Positions 21,771 through 34,746 of a DNA stretch of 64,000 bases are shown here, piece after piece. The notes under the pieces were generated by a model, which ran no database searches, was not told where the DNA came from, and saw only the letters and a list, made by a program, of their open reading frames with translations. Position 1 is the stretch's first letter. The number at the start of each line of letters is the position of its first letter. Origin of the DNA: Schizophyllum amplum (taxonomy: Eukaryota > Basidiomycota > Agaricomycetes > Agaricales > Schizophyllaceae); NCBI GenBank assembly GCA_007026445.1, contig VDMD01000009.1, forward strand, positions 744,001-808,000. Reading direction: 5' to 3'. Made by a program: the position numbers and the translations under genes.

Positions 21771-24700
21771 ATGGCCAGCCAAACGGTTACGCTCCGTGAT
21801 GCCCCCAAGAAACCGCACGCCTATGTGAACGGGCTCAGTTTGCCGTTCAAATTTGCTCTGCCTAACCTCGAGTTAGTAAGGGAGGAGGCTGCCACAAGTA
21901 AGTGTTTGCTATTTCTTGCTTCCAGCCTTTGACAAATGATGCACACAACGCAGTCCTGCAAATGATGCATTCCCCGCGCGAATCTATCGCTGCCACCGCT
22001 GCGACCCCCGAGGGGCAGATCATGGCTGTACATCGTGGCCTAGTGTACCACATCAAGTACCCGCACATATTCGGTTTTGCGAGGTATTGCGAGCCAGAAG
22101 AAGGTCAGAAGTTTTTCAGAAGCAGCGACCAGCGATTGATGACCACTGATCAGTCCCCCATGATATACTTCCTCAATGCGTATGGGCCTGGCAATGGTTT
22201 GTCAGCGCAGTAGAGTCGTCGACTGTGGAACAGTTGACCTTCACATTGATATTGAAGCCGGGTCAGGGCGAGCAACACCGATTCTTTCTGGTATGTGCAG
22301 CCCGCTGCGCGTGAAATGGATGACACGTATTAACTAGTTCTTGCCTAATCCACCCGCGCACGTGACTCCCAATCGGGACTAGCTCCTGTGGCGCGCCGCG
22401 CGCCTCCATAAACCCATAATTCGCGCGTTTCGCATTTATTTACGCCGTCAATTGACCAAAATTCTCTGTTCGAACAATCAACAAACGTCCCGTGACCGTT
22501 CTTGTCCCCAACCACCACCGTCAATATCGCCGACGAAGCGCGCGGGAGAGGGGAGCGGCGTGCAGCGCTGCTGCACGCCTCATCATCAGGTGCGTTGGAG
22601 TCGTGATACATGCAGGCACCGTCTGACACGCTTTCAGCTCGGTGCCTCGTCGAGAACGGCGCCGACGGCGTCGACGACGACGACGATCAGGTCGCGCAGC
22701 CGGCAAACGCCGACCGAAGAACCCCCGCGGGGCCCCGTTCCCTCCCCCGCCTCCCCTCTTCAACATCGTTGATGACGGCGTCGTAGACAAGTCTTTGGCG
22801 ACGGCTCTGGCCGTCGTCCCCTTCATTTTATCTTACATATAATGTATTTATGTCCACAGAGGATTAGTAGTGCCATTGAGTCAGTAAGTTGTAACCAGAC
22901 AACGAAGATCCATGGAAAATAATGGAAATGTATCACTAAAGACTACAAAAAAAAATCGCAGCAGGCTATGGGTGAGCCATCGGTGAGCGGGGTGAGCTTG
23001 AACTTTGCCCACCACTAAGCAGCCAGCACCAGGCCAGCACACAAAGCCAAACACTGAATAAATAAAAACCCTCCGACAGCCAGTTGAATTTAACGGCCTC
23101 AACGGCATCCGCCGGCAAGCTTCCGGAAGCGCTTTGACATCTAACCCCGTTAGGGGTCACGTGCAAGGGTGGATTCGGTGGCTCCTGTATTAACTCTGGA
23201 ATCTTCCAGCTGCAGGTAATACGTTCAAGGGGCACGGACCTTCTCATGTGCGAGTAACTGCTTACTGTGTTGTATTACTTTCTCACCTTTGTCCCAGGCT
23301 GCCTCAAGTGGACCGTCCAGCGGAAGCCGTCCGCCAATATCAACTGTTTATGAAGGAGTTCGAGGAACAACATGGACAAATTTCTAATTATGGCGCGCAA
23401 AGCAAGTCAGTACAGACTTACATTGCTTCTTCGATCCTCATGCCTTACCCCACTTTACAAGGGACTTGCTCATGCAATACGCCATCGCACTCGCACGCTC
23501 TCGCACAGACGACGTCGAGGCCAAGGCCCGTCTCTACAAGACCATAGACCCCAGCGGCCACCTCAACATAGGCATGGTTGCACGATGCAAAGTTTACCTC
23601 GCCCGTGTGTTACGTCGGCTCACGGAAACACAAGCTGCAGAAGAAATGTGAGAGACAGTCGAATGAGCGGTATCGCGACCGTGTTGGTTGACGAACACCT
23701 CAGGGAAGCTTGGCTGGTCAGATGGTTCAAGAAGAACCCCCATCGTATCGACGATACTTTGTTGATCCCTATGTTCACGACGGACATAGACCCCACAACG
23801 GACCCAGTCCTACAGGGCCTCGGTGGCCAGAAGTGGCTGGAGAATCGCCGGCGCACATTCAAGACAGACATGCGAATGGAGCGGGGCTGTCGCAGATGCC
23901 GAAAAACGTGCGCCCGCCGTTCCTATCTGTTTGTCCTCCTATCACATCTTCTACAGGGAACCACAGGTGCAAGTCAAGCAATGCGCTCGCTGTAAACATA
24001 CCTTCTACTGGTATGTGTCGGTCATTTTGATGCACTCTTGAAGCTTATACACCACTGTTCCTATCAAGCTCGCGGGAATGCCAAATAGCAGACCATCCCT
24101 ATCACAAGTAAGTTGATACGCCACTGTATAGGCATTCATCTTACGAGCTGCAGGGAGTCGTGCAAGTGAGAGATGTTTTGCATCTTCAAGGGCCGACAAT
24201 CCTAATCAGTCGCTGCTCAGAGAAGCCGCACAGACCTTGCGGCGCATTGAGGCGCTGAAGGTCATCGGTGCACCAGCGGAGGCGCGCCGCTACGCGCAGT
24301 GGAAGGAGTTTCGCACTTCGGTAGCGCACCCCGCCAACGGCATCCTGCTCGCACACGCGCTCGGCTTGCGGCGGGACCCCTCCCGCTCGCACACACACAT
24401 CGTCTTCAAAATCGTCGAGCACGATCCTCTCGCAAAACATCCGCACGACCATTTCCGCTTCACGGAAGCTGGCGTTTTCAAGCTTGACGATGTCTGGCCC
24501 GATGTCGAAGCTATCATGGGTCTTGATAAGGACGAGGGCAAGCAATACGTCGACGACTTGCTGGAGGACTTCTGTAACACCGCGATGCAGGGCGACCAGA
24601 GCTATCCGACGCTTGCCTTGGCGTTCCACCCGGTACATGCTGTTGAGGCGTTCTTGAGCTATGGTACGCAGGCAGGCTACCTTCGGATATGTTACTCATC

Positions 24701-24844
24701 AAAGTAGGTGCCGTGACTTGGAAAACCCTCAATCGAGTGCCATACGATCCAGACTGGAGGGGAAAAATGAATAGGTCAGGCAACCCTCCCACACTGGTCG
24801 AGATTCCGCGCGCAGGTGTCAAGGACGTGGAGCATGACTTCTGA
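21771..24844 (+). CDS. MYND-finger protein of the basidiomycete type, middle exon missing or displaced
   Basis: The 5' part (21771-21897, 21954-22196, 22234-22290) encodes MASQTVTLRD ... FKFALPNLELVREEAA ... IKYPHIFGFARY ... YGPGNVDLHIDIEAGSG. The 3' part (from 23298) continues LPQVDRPAEAVRQYQLFMKEF ... LLMQYAIALARS ... WFKKNPHRI, then a complete MYND zinc finger (CRRC ... CARC ... YCSREC ... HPYHKESC), then a conserved C-terminal region ending YDPDWRGKMNRSGNPP ... HDF. MYND fingers mediate protein contacts, and the role of this family is unknown. Intron phase at 22290 (1) does not fit the exon at 23298 (needs phase 2). About 50 residues expected by comparison with the family are absent. The gene may be interrupted or may use an exon I cannot see. 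Confidence 0.65.
22291..23297. other. About 1 kb of unrelated sequence inside the MYND gene
   Basis: Follows a good donor (GTATGTG) at 22291 and ends at an acceptor (CCCAG) at 23297. It holds a CACGTGAC box (22361), a GC-rich stretch (22520-22760) that can be spliced into a frame resembling a degenerate ankyrin unit (LVENGADGVDDDDD), and an A-rich stretch near 22945. No clear terminal repeats. Could be an insertion or a decayed gene. Confidence 0.4.
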
Positions 24845-25240
24845 AAATGTTTATACCGATGGTTGACACAAAACACTGTACACAGCTATCAAGCGAGAAG
24901 ATACATCTGCGCTGTAGTCTGATTTCCTTGTGAATGAATGCAGGGCCTGAGTGCCCTTGCACGTACTTATCGCCGACTGGAGCCTGAACGCAGCTGAGTC
25001 TTCTCAAAGTTATACGCCTGTATGGGCAATGCGCGCTGCGTCTTGCTGTACCTACAGCCTTACGCCAATGATACTGAGTTGGTTCGGGGCTCGTCCGTCG
25101 AGGCAGCGCCTGGCACAGGCCTGAGGTTCCCGCGGCGTCCGCGGGTAACGTCGCCTTCAACACCGCTCGGCGTGTGACATCACTGCCATCGCTCCAGCGC
25201 CCAGAAAGAAAGTCTTCCTTCATCCTGCGCGCTCATCACA
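24845..25240. other. Promoter region of the het-C homologue
   Basis: Only short frames seen; a frame on the minus strand (24819-25223) has no recognisable domain. Confidence 0.4.
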
Positions 25241-28200
25241 ATGGGCGCTAACAACTTCCTCCTCCATGTCTCCTTGTTTGTTGTACTTTCTATATGCATA
25301 TCTCAGCATGGAGTCTTTGCATTCGGTGCAGGGAATATCCCATCGTGCGTGGTTATTGTGTCGAACGGTGGTTGTTTTGGACTAAACTGGATTCCCCCGC
25401 AGATTCGCTTATTTGGAGGGCAAGGCCTTCCGCCACGGTGACATCGAGGATGTTCTCGCGGAGATGTCGAAAGCGGGAGGAGGATTTGCGCTGAATAAGC
25501 TTTTCGGCGGAGGGAAGTTTCGCGGATTGGACATCAAGCGCGTGTACTTTGGGTGTGTGGCGGCTCTGGGACCTTCGGATCGAAGCTGATCATATATTAT
25601 CAGTAACTGGTTGAGAGATTACAGTCAGGTGCGCACCATCGCCGCCCATCTGGAATCAACAACTAATGTCCGCAGGCAGTCGATATCGCATCGTTGCAGA
25701 AGGTTCCCCTTCAGACCATTATCAACCTATGTATGGTCTTGGGCTTCTTGGTGCGTATATAGCTGCTAATTTGAGCCCGAATTAACGCGTATATAGGCCC
25801 ACGGCTACGCTACAAACGAATTCGAAGTCACTGCAGAGCGCTTGGGCACCTACTTGCCTGTGTGTATTTTCTTCTTCAACCGTCCCATCCTACTGAACCA
25901 CAAGCGCCTTAGACGGAACACATAGACAACCCAAAGGGCTATGGAGGAAACGAGGACCCTCGCAAGTATCATCCCGGCCTCCGGCCTCCCGTAGATGTGC
26001 GCATACATCTCGCATTCATCCCACCCGTCCACTCAACCCATCCCAGCCTCGCGAACTCGAGATAGACCCACGGTCCGGCATGAAGAACTACATCGCAAAT
26101 GAGAGCGGCCACTGGGACACGTCCAAGGCCCTCGCGCGGCGCACCTTGATTCAATGCATCCAACTTGGCCGGCGCGGGCGCGGCGGGAGTAAGCCCGAAC
26201 TGTACGAGTCGTATCGCCTCCTCGGGCAAGCGTTGCACACGCTCGAGGACTTCCCGGCGCACTCGAACTTCTGCGAGCTTGCACTTGTGTCGATGGGCCA
26301 CAACCAGGTGTTCACGCATGTCGGCGATGGTGTGCGTATTCAGGCGCCAAACGGGCGTCACGTCGCCCCGCTCGTCACCGGCACGTTTGGCTCGAGCGAC
26401 TTCATTCACTCGTTGCTTGGAGGTGCGCGATAATTTCACCATCGCTCGCAGTTTTCTGACGCGCATATATAGAGGCTACGGACCATCTTGTGCGTTCCTC
26501 AGCTCTACAATGGCGCATATATGCTGATTCCTCCCCCCACCTCCCCCATACATCCAGTCTCAAGCATCCGTGACGGACCTCAACCAGGAAATCGAGAACG
26601 CGAAGACGAAGTCGCGCGATCGGTCTGGTCCAGGAGGCGGCGGCGACATGTCTACGCTTCGTGACCTTTTCGGCCTCCTGCCTGACGGATCTGGTGGGGA
26701 CCTGTCGAGAGATATGGACAATCTCTCTAGCTTGCGTGACGTGAGTGTTGAAGCCAGGCTGTAACTCGGGACGCTTACGCGCATGCAGGGCACGGCGGGC
26801 GGTAAGCGTCCGGAGGACATGAGTCCACAGGAGCTGCATGCTGTGTTATGGCGGGTCTTAAGCTTTCGCGATGCCGTTGCGAAGAAAATTAGCAAGACCA
26901 TTGGTGCGTGAGACAGTGTACCCGTACTCGATGATTTTGACCTGACCGCGTCTTGCAGAGAAAATCCCTGGTCTAGGGCCGCTCATCGAGAAGATCATGG
27001 ACGGCATATCAGGTGAACACAAATCAGGGTACTGACCCACCTTCTAGTCTGACCGTTGACTCCTTCCCTAGTTTTCGTCTTCACAACGTTGGAACCGTTC
27101 CTCAAGCCGTTGCTGAAGACATCTACGAGCGCGTTGTCCTCAGTCTCTGGCGAGGTCATTGACAATCAAGACCAGTACGAAGTGTTCAATGATCCGCGAG
27201 CGGTCAGTTATGCCTTCGTATGCTGAAGAACTTGTACTGATGACTTCGTCAAGTCCGATCCTACCCATTCGTTCTTGAGCAAGGACCACTTTAATTTAAT
27301 CTTGAACGAACCTGCTGGACTGATTGCGAAGACGATCGTCGTATGTCTACGTGTTCCCTCTCAATGTATCGAGGCTGACACTTCGGTAGAAATACGCCGT
27401 GCAGAGAATCACCCACGCGTGGAACGACGACTCGGATAACGCTCAGGCTATAGCTGAGGATATCCTCCAGTGCCTGTGCGATATACTGTTCATCATCGTC
27501 CCCAACCCAGCTCACTTCTTCCCAGCTTCCATCCCGACTGGTACAACCGCAATGCGGCGATCCAGAGCGAGATGATGCAGACGATGTCCAACTGGTTCAA
27601 CGGGATCAGCCGCGATCGGCAGCAGACCGTCCTACAGCGCCTTAGCAAGCAGGCCGTGCGCGACCACAAGAACATTCGCCTGCAGGGCGAGGGCGGTCAA
27701 CCCGAGGCGGTCGGGTCGTACGCGTACAATGAGGGCATCCAGACGCAGAACGCTTTGCTAGGCTATGCGCAAGGCATTCCGGGCGTGTCACAAGCGACCA
27801 GCTTCTACAATCAGATACAGGGTGCGGTGAAGCCAGGTGGACCGCGGAGGGATGGTGCGCCTGGAGGGGAGGCTAGCGGGTACTATGCCCAGGGCTCGTC
27901 ACCATCGCCGGGAAGCGGGTACCAGCCGCCGAGTGGTCCACCGCCAGAACACACATCACACGGGTCAGGTAGCTACGCGCCGCCGAGCGGGCCTCCGCCA
28001 GGGCAAGGATCCAGCTATGCGCCGCCGGGCGGGTCCTCGTTCCCGACTGGACCGTCACACGCAGGGTATACGCCCTCGTACGGCTCGCCGCCGCCGCCGC
28101 CGCCCTCGGGTGGCCTTGGCTTCCCGGCCGCGCATGGGGGCTCAGACTATCCTGGTGGGCCTGGCTCAAGCTTCCCTGGTGGGCCGGGGTCCAGCTACCC

Positions 28201-28465
28201 CGGCGGTCCGGGAGGCTTCCCCGGTTCGCCGCCCATGGGCTTCCCGGGCGGCGGAGGCGGGCCAGGGTTTCCTGGAGGACCGCCTCCACCGGGAGGGTTT
28301 GGAGGCCCGCCAGGAGGTCCAGGTTTCCCCGGGGGCCCACCAGGTGGGCCGGGCTTCCCTGGCGCGAACCCGTACGGCGGAGGCTCCGCGTATCCTGGCG
28401 GTCCGCCACACCACCCTCATGGACACCATGGAGGGGGAAGTGGGTACCCGGGATCGGGATGGTAG
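25241..28465 (+). CDS. het-C: Het-C family heterokaryon incompatibility protein
   Basis: Many short introns; the spliced protein has about 820 residues. It begins with a signal peptide (MGANNFLLHVSLFVVLSICIS). The Het-C domain follows: FGAGNIPSFAYLEGKAFRHGDIEDVL, FGGGKFRGLDIKRVYFGNWLRDYSQAVD, AHGYATNEFEVT, HTLEDFPAHSNFCELAL. After these comes an amphipathic/hydrophobic part and a tail of about 200 residues made of GGPG/FPGGP repeats rich in Gly, Pro and Tyr. The same order, including a glycine-rich tail, is seen in Neurospora het-C. There het-C controls vegetative incompatibility together with pin-C. In basidiomycetes its role is not established. No pin-C/HET-domain gene is visible nearby. 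A 17-nt exon (AG GCT ACG GAC CAT CTT) lies near 26474-26490. Convergent with the SPX-EXS gene, 249 nt away. Confidence 0.93.
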
Positions 28466-28714
28466 GAAAGGAAGTAGAAGACGACGAACACGACGATCTG
28501 TATGTCGAACTGACTGACGCTGTATTCATCCGCTGTATGTATAGCTAAACGGTCGTGAATTATCTATCTGTATTAAATACTACTAAACGAATCGTGTAAA
28601 TCTATCCGCCACTCGCGGACTGCGTGCCTCGCCAGGTAACTCCAAATGAGCGTCGTAAGATATAGGAGATCTAAGGTGCTGAATCCAGTCGTGATAATCC
28701 GACTCGTGATAACC

Positions 28715-31700
28715 TCAGGGCGTGTCTGACGTCTTCGCAGCCTCCTCATCCGCCTCCTCCTCCATGTCTATGTCGAGCTCGTCCAATGAATAAGGCAGCG
28801 GGACCTCTCGGGTGACACGATATTGATCCTGTCAAAACAATCAGTCCAGAACTTACATCTCGAGCAATGCAATATGCACGAACCATGTTACCCAGATGTT
28901 CGTTCTCCAAGCGATCTGCAATCGCATGAAAAATTGTCGAGGGACACACATGGCGTGCACTTACAGAAATTCCACACCCAGCGCCTTGTCATCTCTAGCA
29001 TTCCAACAATGAAAGTCCGGAGCAAGAAATCGGGTCCACGGTCTGGGATATACATAACCCATGCAAAGCGAATCAAAGCATTGTAGATCTGAAGAAAAGT
29101 GAGACGAAGGACTGGACGACAGGACGTCCCCACATACGATAGCGAGGTAGTAGAGCTGCAGCGCTGTCAGTTTATGCGACAATTTGCGTGATGAAGGCAA
29201 CACACGGGTATATGATTGGTATAGAGCACTTCGTCTCGAAGAAGGAAGTATTTTGCGCGAGTCTTGAGGATCGACCAGTCCATTAGGAAATCCTGGGTAC
29301 GATTAGCAGCTGAGAGAGCGAATTGGACTGGCCGCACTTACCCAAGTACATGCGTAGAATGAATATAAGATAGCAGTCACAATGTAGAGCGCGTAGAATG
29401 GTCCGGTCCACATAGCTGCTGTTTTCGATCAGCCCCTCGCGGCGGTAAAAGCTCGAAGAATACACACATCCATGTCTCCAGAAGAAGTACATGAGGTACA
29501 TCAGGATACCAGTGCCGTACTTGCCACCCTGTAGACGAGATACGGTAAGCCTCGTGTGCGAGATATCAAAGAAGGAACGTACGTTGACCAGATGAGTGAC
29601 CAGCCGCGAGTCGTAATAACGCTTCACTGACTGAACGACACGAATCAAGAGCGGCAACGTCCCCACGACGAACATGACCGGCCAATTTTTCGAGTTCGCA
29701 GTGCATCGCCGCCAGCCATCGTCAATGCCTGTTGCGTAGACGCAGGGTATAATGTAGAGATTGGATAGCGTAAAGACGAGGCTGCAGAATTGATCACTGC
29801 GCCGACGGTAAATGAGTCACTTTCGCGGGTAGGAATGAAGCTGGCCTACCCCATCCAGAAATCGGCGAACTGGAAATTTCGCCGCGTCAGATGGCGGTAC
29901 ACAACCAGACGGTAGTACTCACCTCGACACGCCTGGTCCCGGACATGAACTGTCGCATGAGGTTCCGTAGCAGCCAGAACCTGGACGACTTGGCATTGAC
30001 CGGCAAAGGGTCGAACAGCACGGCCACGACAAGCGCTAACCATACTAACGGCCAAACTGTCGGATTGCCGATGCGAGAGAAGGTCAACCAAAAAGCCCAA
30101 CACAGTGTCGTCAGCAGGAAGCTCGGCGTCTAACTCGTAGTAGTATTAGCTGAGATTATTTGAGGGGTGACTGGCGGTCTGACCTCGAAATATTCTCGAT
30201 GATCCAGACGGGTGCGCATGTCCAGCTCTAGAGATTGTAGCGTCAACGCCCGTAGGACATGGTCCGCACGGCATGCGACGTACCAAAGATGAAAACATAG
30301 TTGATGCGCGTTGATGACCAGACAAGTAGGTTGACGCCGATTAGCATGGCGAGAAGTACAGGGACGACAAGGACCGCATAGATGTATAGCAACGCTCCCC
30401 AACCTGGCAAACCTGCGCGAACCTCAGGTTGGAAACCTGCAGCAACACCGTCAGTTCGTGTTGCGGCGCAAGTCAAGAAAGAAGAAACGCACTGAAGTAG
30501 ATCCCGCTAATCAGGGGTGGCAATGCGAGGCCGAGATATATTCCGGAGCGGAAGCTACTGAAATGGTGGCTCTTCTGCGACGTGCCCGAACGAAGCCGCG
30601 CCATGGCCCGTTTCTTGTCTCCGTGAACTGTGCGGACCGGTCAACAAATGCACGTCGAGGGTGATAGGATACATACCGAAGCGCGTCGCGTAGAAGTTCT
30701 CCATTTCTGACATCATTTGTCGAACTCTAATGTCGGAGGCGAAAGCGCTAGTCTCTACTTTCTCGCGCATGTATAGATCGATGCAAGGAATCTGGACAGA
30801 CTTCGGTGACAGGGACCAAGAGAAAGATGGGCGACTTACTCGGGTGACTTTCTCGAACTTCTTCAACGCCTTTCTGAACCCGGTCACGTTCAGAATCTGG
30901 GTTGGTATCAGCACCTTGAAGACAACCATCCTAGTTTGTACGAACACGATAGTTGTGAAGCATCTCCAGCGCCCTAAACAGTTCACATAAGTTCAAGGGT
31001 GCTATATCCTTCGCAGCGATAGCGCGCACCTGTAGTGTTCAAGGATTGCCTTCTTCAGTCGCTTCTTCGCGTGCTGATATTCATCCGGGTCAAGCATAAT
31101 ACGCCTGCGGGGGACTTGGTTCGCTGAATGCTCGACCGGTGTTCCCGGAGGGCTCGGTGGCAGACGTCCCTCTTCGTCCTCGGGAGTGTCAGACTTATAG
31201 TACCGCTCTCGGTTGGGGTCTAGCACGCTGCCGCCCTCATCCGACTTCTCCGACTTCGAGACAGTCTTTTCCACGGATTCCTGAAGTGGCGGGAGAGCGG
31301 CTCTCGCCTTCGGAGCACGCAGTCTTAGTCGTATGTCCGGCTTGATCCCAAAGGGTACCCATGCTGGTCCATTACGGGAGTGTACAGCCTGTGATCTGTG
31401 AGTGACGAGAGCGTACCGGTAGTCGATCCACCAACGTAGAATAGCTTGCGATGATCGTTGAGCTCGTTTAGCTGTTCTTTCAGGAGGGCTGAGCGGTCTT
31501 GCATCTCCTTCTCCCGGTCCTGGTAGAACAGCTCCACCTTCTCCAACTCCGAATCAAGAAGCTTAAAGAAGATGAGCTCATCCGAGGACAGAAGGGGCAG
31601 CAGTTCGCTATAAGTCGCAGGTGCTGTAAACGGCTGCGGTGTTCGATGATAGTGGGAGGCACCTGTAATTTTGAAGGCAGGTATGTTCAATGGAAGGCCG

Positions 31701-32345
31701 AGATGTCAAAACGGAGTCCTTACCGTGCATCGAGAACGTGTTACGGCGCTGAGAGCTAGGACGGGACTTGCGACTACTTGCGGACATCCGTCGCGGGAAA
31801 TCTCGTGGCCGAGAAGGGACCGTCGGTACGACACGATAGCTGCGCGTCGAAGGAAGCGATGGCTGCTCATCACCGGAACGGATGGACTTTCGCCCTTCTT
31901 CAACTTGGGTGCTATCCTGGGATGACCCGACAGGGCTCTCCTGTGGAACCTCGGAAATTCCCAAGGAGGTATCGTGAAGAGCCCTCGGAGAGGGCGATAG
32001 CGGAGGCAAGGACGACAGGTCGGCCCTTGAGCCCATAGACAAAGCCGGCGATTCGAGCGGAGCACGACCTTCCTCTGCTCGTCGCACAGCAGTAATACGC
32101 TTCTTCAGAGCGCGGTAGTTACTTACAACGGCAAATTAGGGTCCTATCCCAAAAGCGATGGAAATCAAGTTACTTACATGTACGCCTTCTTCCATTCCGG
32201 CGTCTACAGATGAGATGAGCTACTGCATCGCGCCAAAGAGAACAAAAGCAAACCTGGGTCTCTTCAAGGTATCTGCGATGCCAAGACACCGTTAGCCCCA
32301 CCGGTAATCATAGAAGCAACGTTCGACTGACCGCGCAAATTTCAT
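28715..32345 (-). CDS. SPX-EXS phosphate exporter (XPR1/SYG1-like)
   Basis: About 17 exons. An N-terminal SPX domain is split by a long serine-rich insert: MKFARYLEETQTPEWKKAYINYRALKKR, then LLSSDELIFFKLLDSELEKVELFYQDREKE, then ALEMLHNYRILNVTGFRKALKKFEK. Membrane segments and the C-terminal EXS domain follow: DLYMREKVETSAFASD, SGIYLGLALPPLISG, NPTVWPLVWLALVVAVLF, SSRFWLLRNLMRQF, KYGTGILMYLMYFFWRHG, and a final RAFEMTRRW-like block (GMLEMTRRWVWNFYRLENEHLGN). The tail is acidic. SPX binds inositol pyrophosphates. EXS carries phosphate export in XPR1; yeast Syg1 also links to G-protein signalling. The first exon encodes only MKFAR. Several internal acceptors (for example GTAAG at the YINYRAL join) were chosen by frame and family match. 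No broken frame was found. Confidence 0.9.
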
Positions 32346-32703
32346 GGCTGCACTGTTTCGCAAGCACGAGTCCGAGTCGTAAGCAGGTCGTAACGAAATG
32401 ACCGAGAGAAGCAGAGGTCGCTCTTCACGAGACGCTATCTGTGGCCTGCAGAAAAGCGACGTGGACGGAAGAGAAAGGCGTGGGAATAGAGTCCGAAATG
32501 AACGAGTGATGAGGCAGTCACCTGGGTGGTCACGTCGAGGGTCACAGCGATGTTCGAGATGGAGATTGTATACTATCGATGCGTTGCACTCCGGTGAAGC
32601 TCGAGCTGCCCAGCTGCCTGCGTTCAGGGAATCGATATGAGCAAAGATGATCTGCTTCGACAGCGGAACCTTGCTAAAATTGCCACCAGTTCCTCATTTC
32701 CAA
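32346..32703. other. Intergenic, SPX-EXS promoter
   Basis: No gene seen between the SPX-EXS start and the tRNA. Confidence 0.4.
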
Positions 32704-32825
32704 GGCGAGATGGCCGAGCGGTCTAAGGCGCCAGACTAAGGATCAGCTAGCATCTGCTGGCACATCTGATTCCCTCCCGAATCATCTGGTCCTCCGGGGC
32801 GTGGGTTCGAATCCCACTCTCGTCA
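32704..32825 (+). tRNA. tRNA-Leu (AAG) with intron, copy 1
   Basis: Acceptor strand GGCGAGA pairs with TCTCGTC (one G-T). D-arm GCCGAGCGG, anticodon stem CCAGA/TCTGG with anticodon AAG at 32738-32740, a long variable arm (TCCTCCGGGGC), T-loop TTCGAAT and discriminator A. An intron of about 42 nt follows the base after the anticodon (about 32742-32783). A T-rich run follows, suitable for RNA polymerase III termination. Identical to the copy at 37244-37365. Confidence 0.93.
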
Positions 32826-33348
32826 CATTTTTGCTTTTTGCCGCTACCAGCTCCCCAGCAACAGGCAAGACGGACATATGCGAATGATTGGCAGATCGAA
32901 CACTGACAGAGGCCGGGGAGATGTCTAACATTTGCCGGCTGGGCTGGACCGTCTGAATCGGAGCGAGCCGTAAGCCAACATCGGCACGGTGATGCGGAAA
33001 CCCCCGTCTCTTTCGACGTCCATGACCAGCCATTGACTTGCCATGACCGTCGCACCTGATGTCGGAACTCTCGCTGCACATAACTCTTGAACCTTGACTC
33101 TCGACCGGCCCTCCAGAGGCTGACGATAAGTATCTGAGGCTCGAACTGAAAATTCAATGTGCGCTATGAAGTCGCTAGCGCTATGAACCGAGACCGCACG
33201 GGTTTCTGTTCGTCACGCGCATAGTCTCCCTTGTCATCCTGGTCCCTTCCAAGACTGCCCTCAAACATACGTGCCTAATTAACAGCTGTCAGGCCGTGAT
33301 GGATCTCCGCATTCCTCGGGCGCTCGAGCCCACAGACTATGCACTAAG
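32826..33348. other. Intergenic, no gene seen
   Basis: Between the tRNA and the chitin deacetylase promoter. Antisense frames that run into the tRNA are not supported. Confidence 0.4.
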
Positions 33349-33355
33349 TATAAAG
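33349..33355 (+). promoter_or_regulatory. TATA box of chitin deacetylase 1
   Basis: TATAAAG about 140 nt upstream of the ATG at 33492. Confidence 0.45.
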
Positions 33356-33491
33356 AGGCGAGCAATATTGCCCTTCAATGCGAGCGCTCATCGTATCCAT
33401 TGCGGGCCACAATCGCGCGTACCGCTCTTTCATCTTCGGCCGCCTACTTCCTCCGTCCTCCCCACTTCCTCCGTCCTCACCACCTCGCAGC

Positions 33492-34746
33492 ATGATCTCG
33501 TGGATCGTCCTCTCGCTCGGCCTTGCGCTCATCGCAGGTGCGAGTCCGACGCCGGCGAACGCGACATTGGAGACTCGCGCTCGCGCGCAGGTGTACAGCA
33601 AATGCACAGTTCCAAATACGGTGGCCCTGACCTTCGTGAGCCTGGAGTCATTGCGTAGAATAAGCGACTGACATTTCTGGCGCAGGATGACGGCCCCTAC
33701 GACTACATGTTCGTCCAGGGTTTATGCAGCATTCGCCGAGTCGTTTTCTGACGCGCGTGCAGCTACGACATCTCCGGCAAGCTGCTCGAGAAAGGCGCCA
33801 AGGGCACCTTTTTCTTCAACGGGAATAACTGTACGCCACCATCTTGCGTCGCTGCTTTCTCGCTCATATTTCTCGTAGATCAATGCATCTATTCGGACGC
33901 GAACAGTATAATTGTTACTCCTCGCGTCGGCCTCTTGTCTTATTCTTAACAGTTGCTCGCATACAGTATGTCTACGGCGCAGGTCACCAGGTTGCCTCGC
34001 ATACCTGGGCGCATAAGCATCTCACTCAGCTGTCTTGGGACCAAGGTACGTTGTGCTCAGCAGGGACCTGGAGCGTGTAACCAATCTAACCATTGTGCAC
34101 AGTGCATGACGAGATGTATCGCGTCGAACGTAAGGTGAAATCTGTTTGATATGCCTGTACTGATTTACCCCTTGGATAGTTGCTTTGCAGAGGATCGTCG
34201 GTGTCACTCCCGCGTTCATGCGCCCTCGTAAGCACTTTCAGAAGTCTGGTACACCATGACTGACAGGTCAAACAGCTTACGGCGAGTACAACGACATGGT
34301 CCTCGACGCCTCTGGGGTACGCGGCCAGGGCGTGGTCATCTGGGACTTCGAGTACGTGTTCTCATATCTGTTCTACGCATAATCTTATCTCTTCATAGCT
34401 CCGGCGACTCTGCCGGTGTCTCTGCTGCCGACAGCAGGCAGAGATACAATGATGTCGCCAATACTCACCCCAGCACCATTCTCGCCCTCAACCACGAGAC
34501 ATACTATTCGACTGCGTATGTGCATCATATCTCACTTCTGTTGCTATCTAATGCCGTTACAGCTTCCAAGTCTTGACGAATGCCATCGACACGCTTCAGG
34601 CCAAGGGCTATCGCCTCGTCACCCTGGCCGAGTGCCTCGGCAAGCCAGCTTACCAGAACGTCGGCCAGAGGCAACAAAAGGACGTACGTGCAGGCTTTCT
34701 CTGTTTCAAATTATCTGACCATATATAGGCGTCGTGGACATGTTGA
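33492..34746 (+). CDS. Chitin deacetylase (CE4 polysaccharide deacetylase), copy 1
   Basis: Signal peptide MISWIVLSLGLALIAGASP. After splicing about nine introns all five CE4 motifs are present: TFDDGP (metal and base Asp), the histidines of SHTWAH, RPPYGE, WDFDSGDS and LALNHE. The C-terminus is DASWTC, the ending usual for secreted fungal chitin deacetylases, with no GPI-anchor signal. The enzyme converts chitin to chitosan in the wall or outside the cell. An upstream in-frame ATG at 33378 would bury the signal peptide behind 38 residues, so I chose 33492. The next gene is a tandem paralogue in the same orientation. Confidence 0.9.

Noticed and set aside
22521..22842. Arginine-rich frames on both strands
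   Set aside because: Produced by a GC-rich stretch of CGA/CGC-type triplets; no recognisable protein.
27837..28529. Frames of 218-226 codons in other frames of the het-C tail
   Set aside because: Shadows of the Gly/Pro-rich repeats; the true frame continues the Het-C domain.
32782..33157. Minus-strand frames crossing the first tRNA
   Set aside because: They include the tRNA complement (VGFEPTPRRTR), a known artefact of tRNA sequence read as protein.
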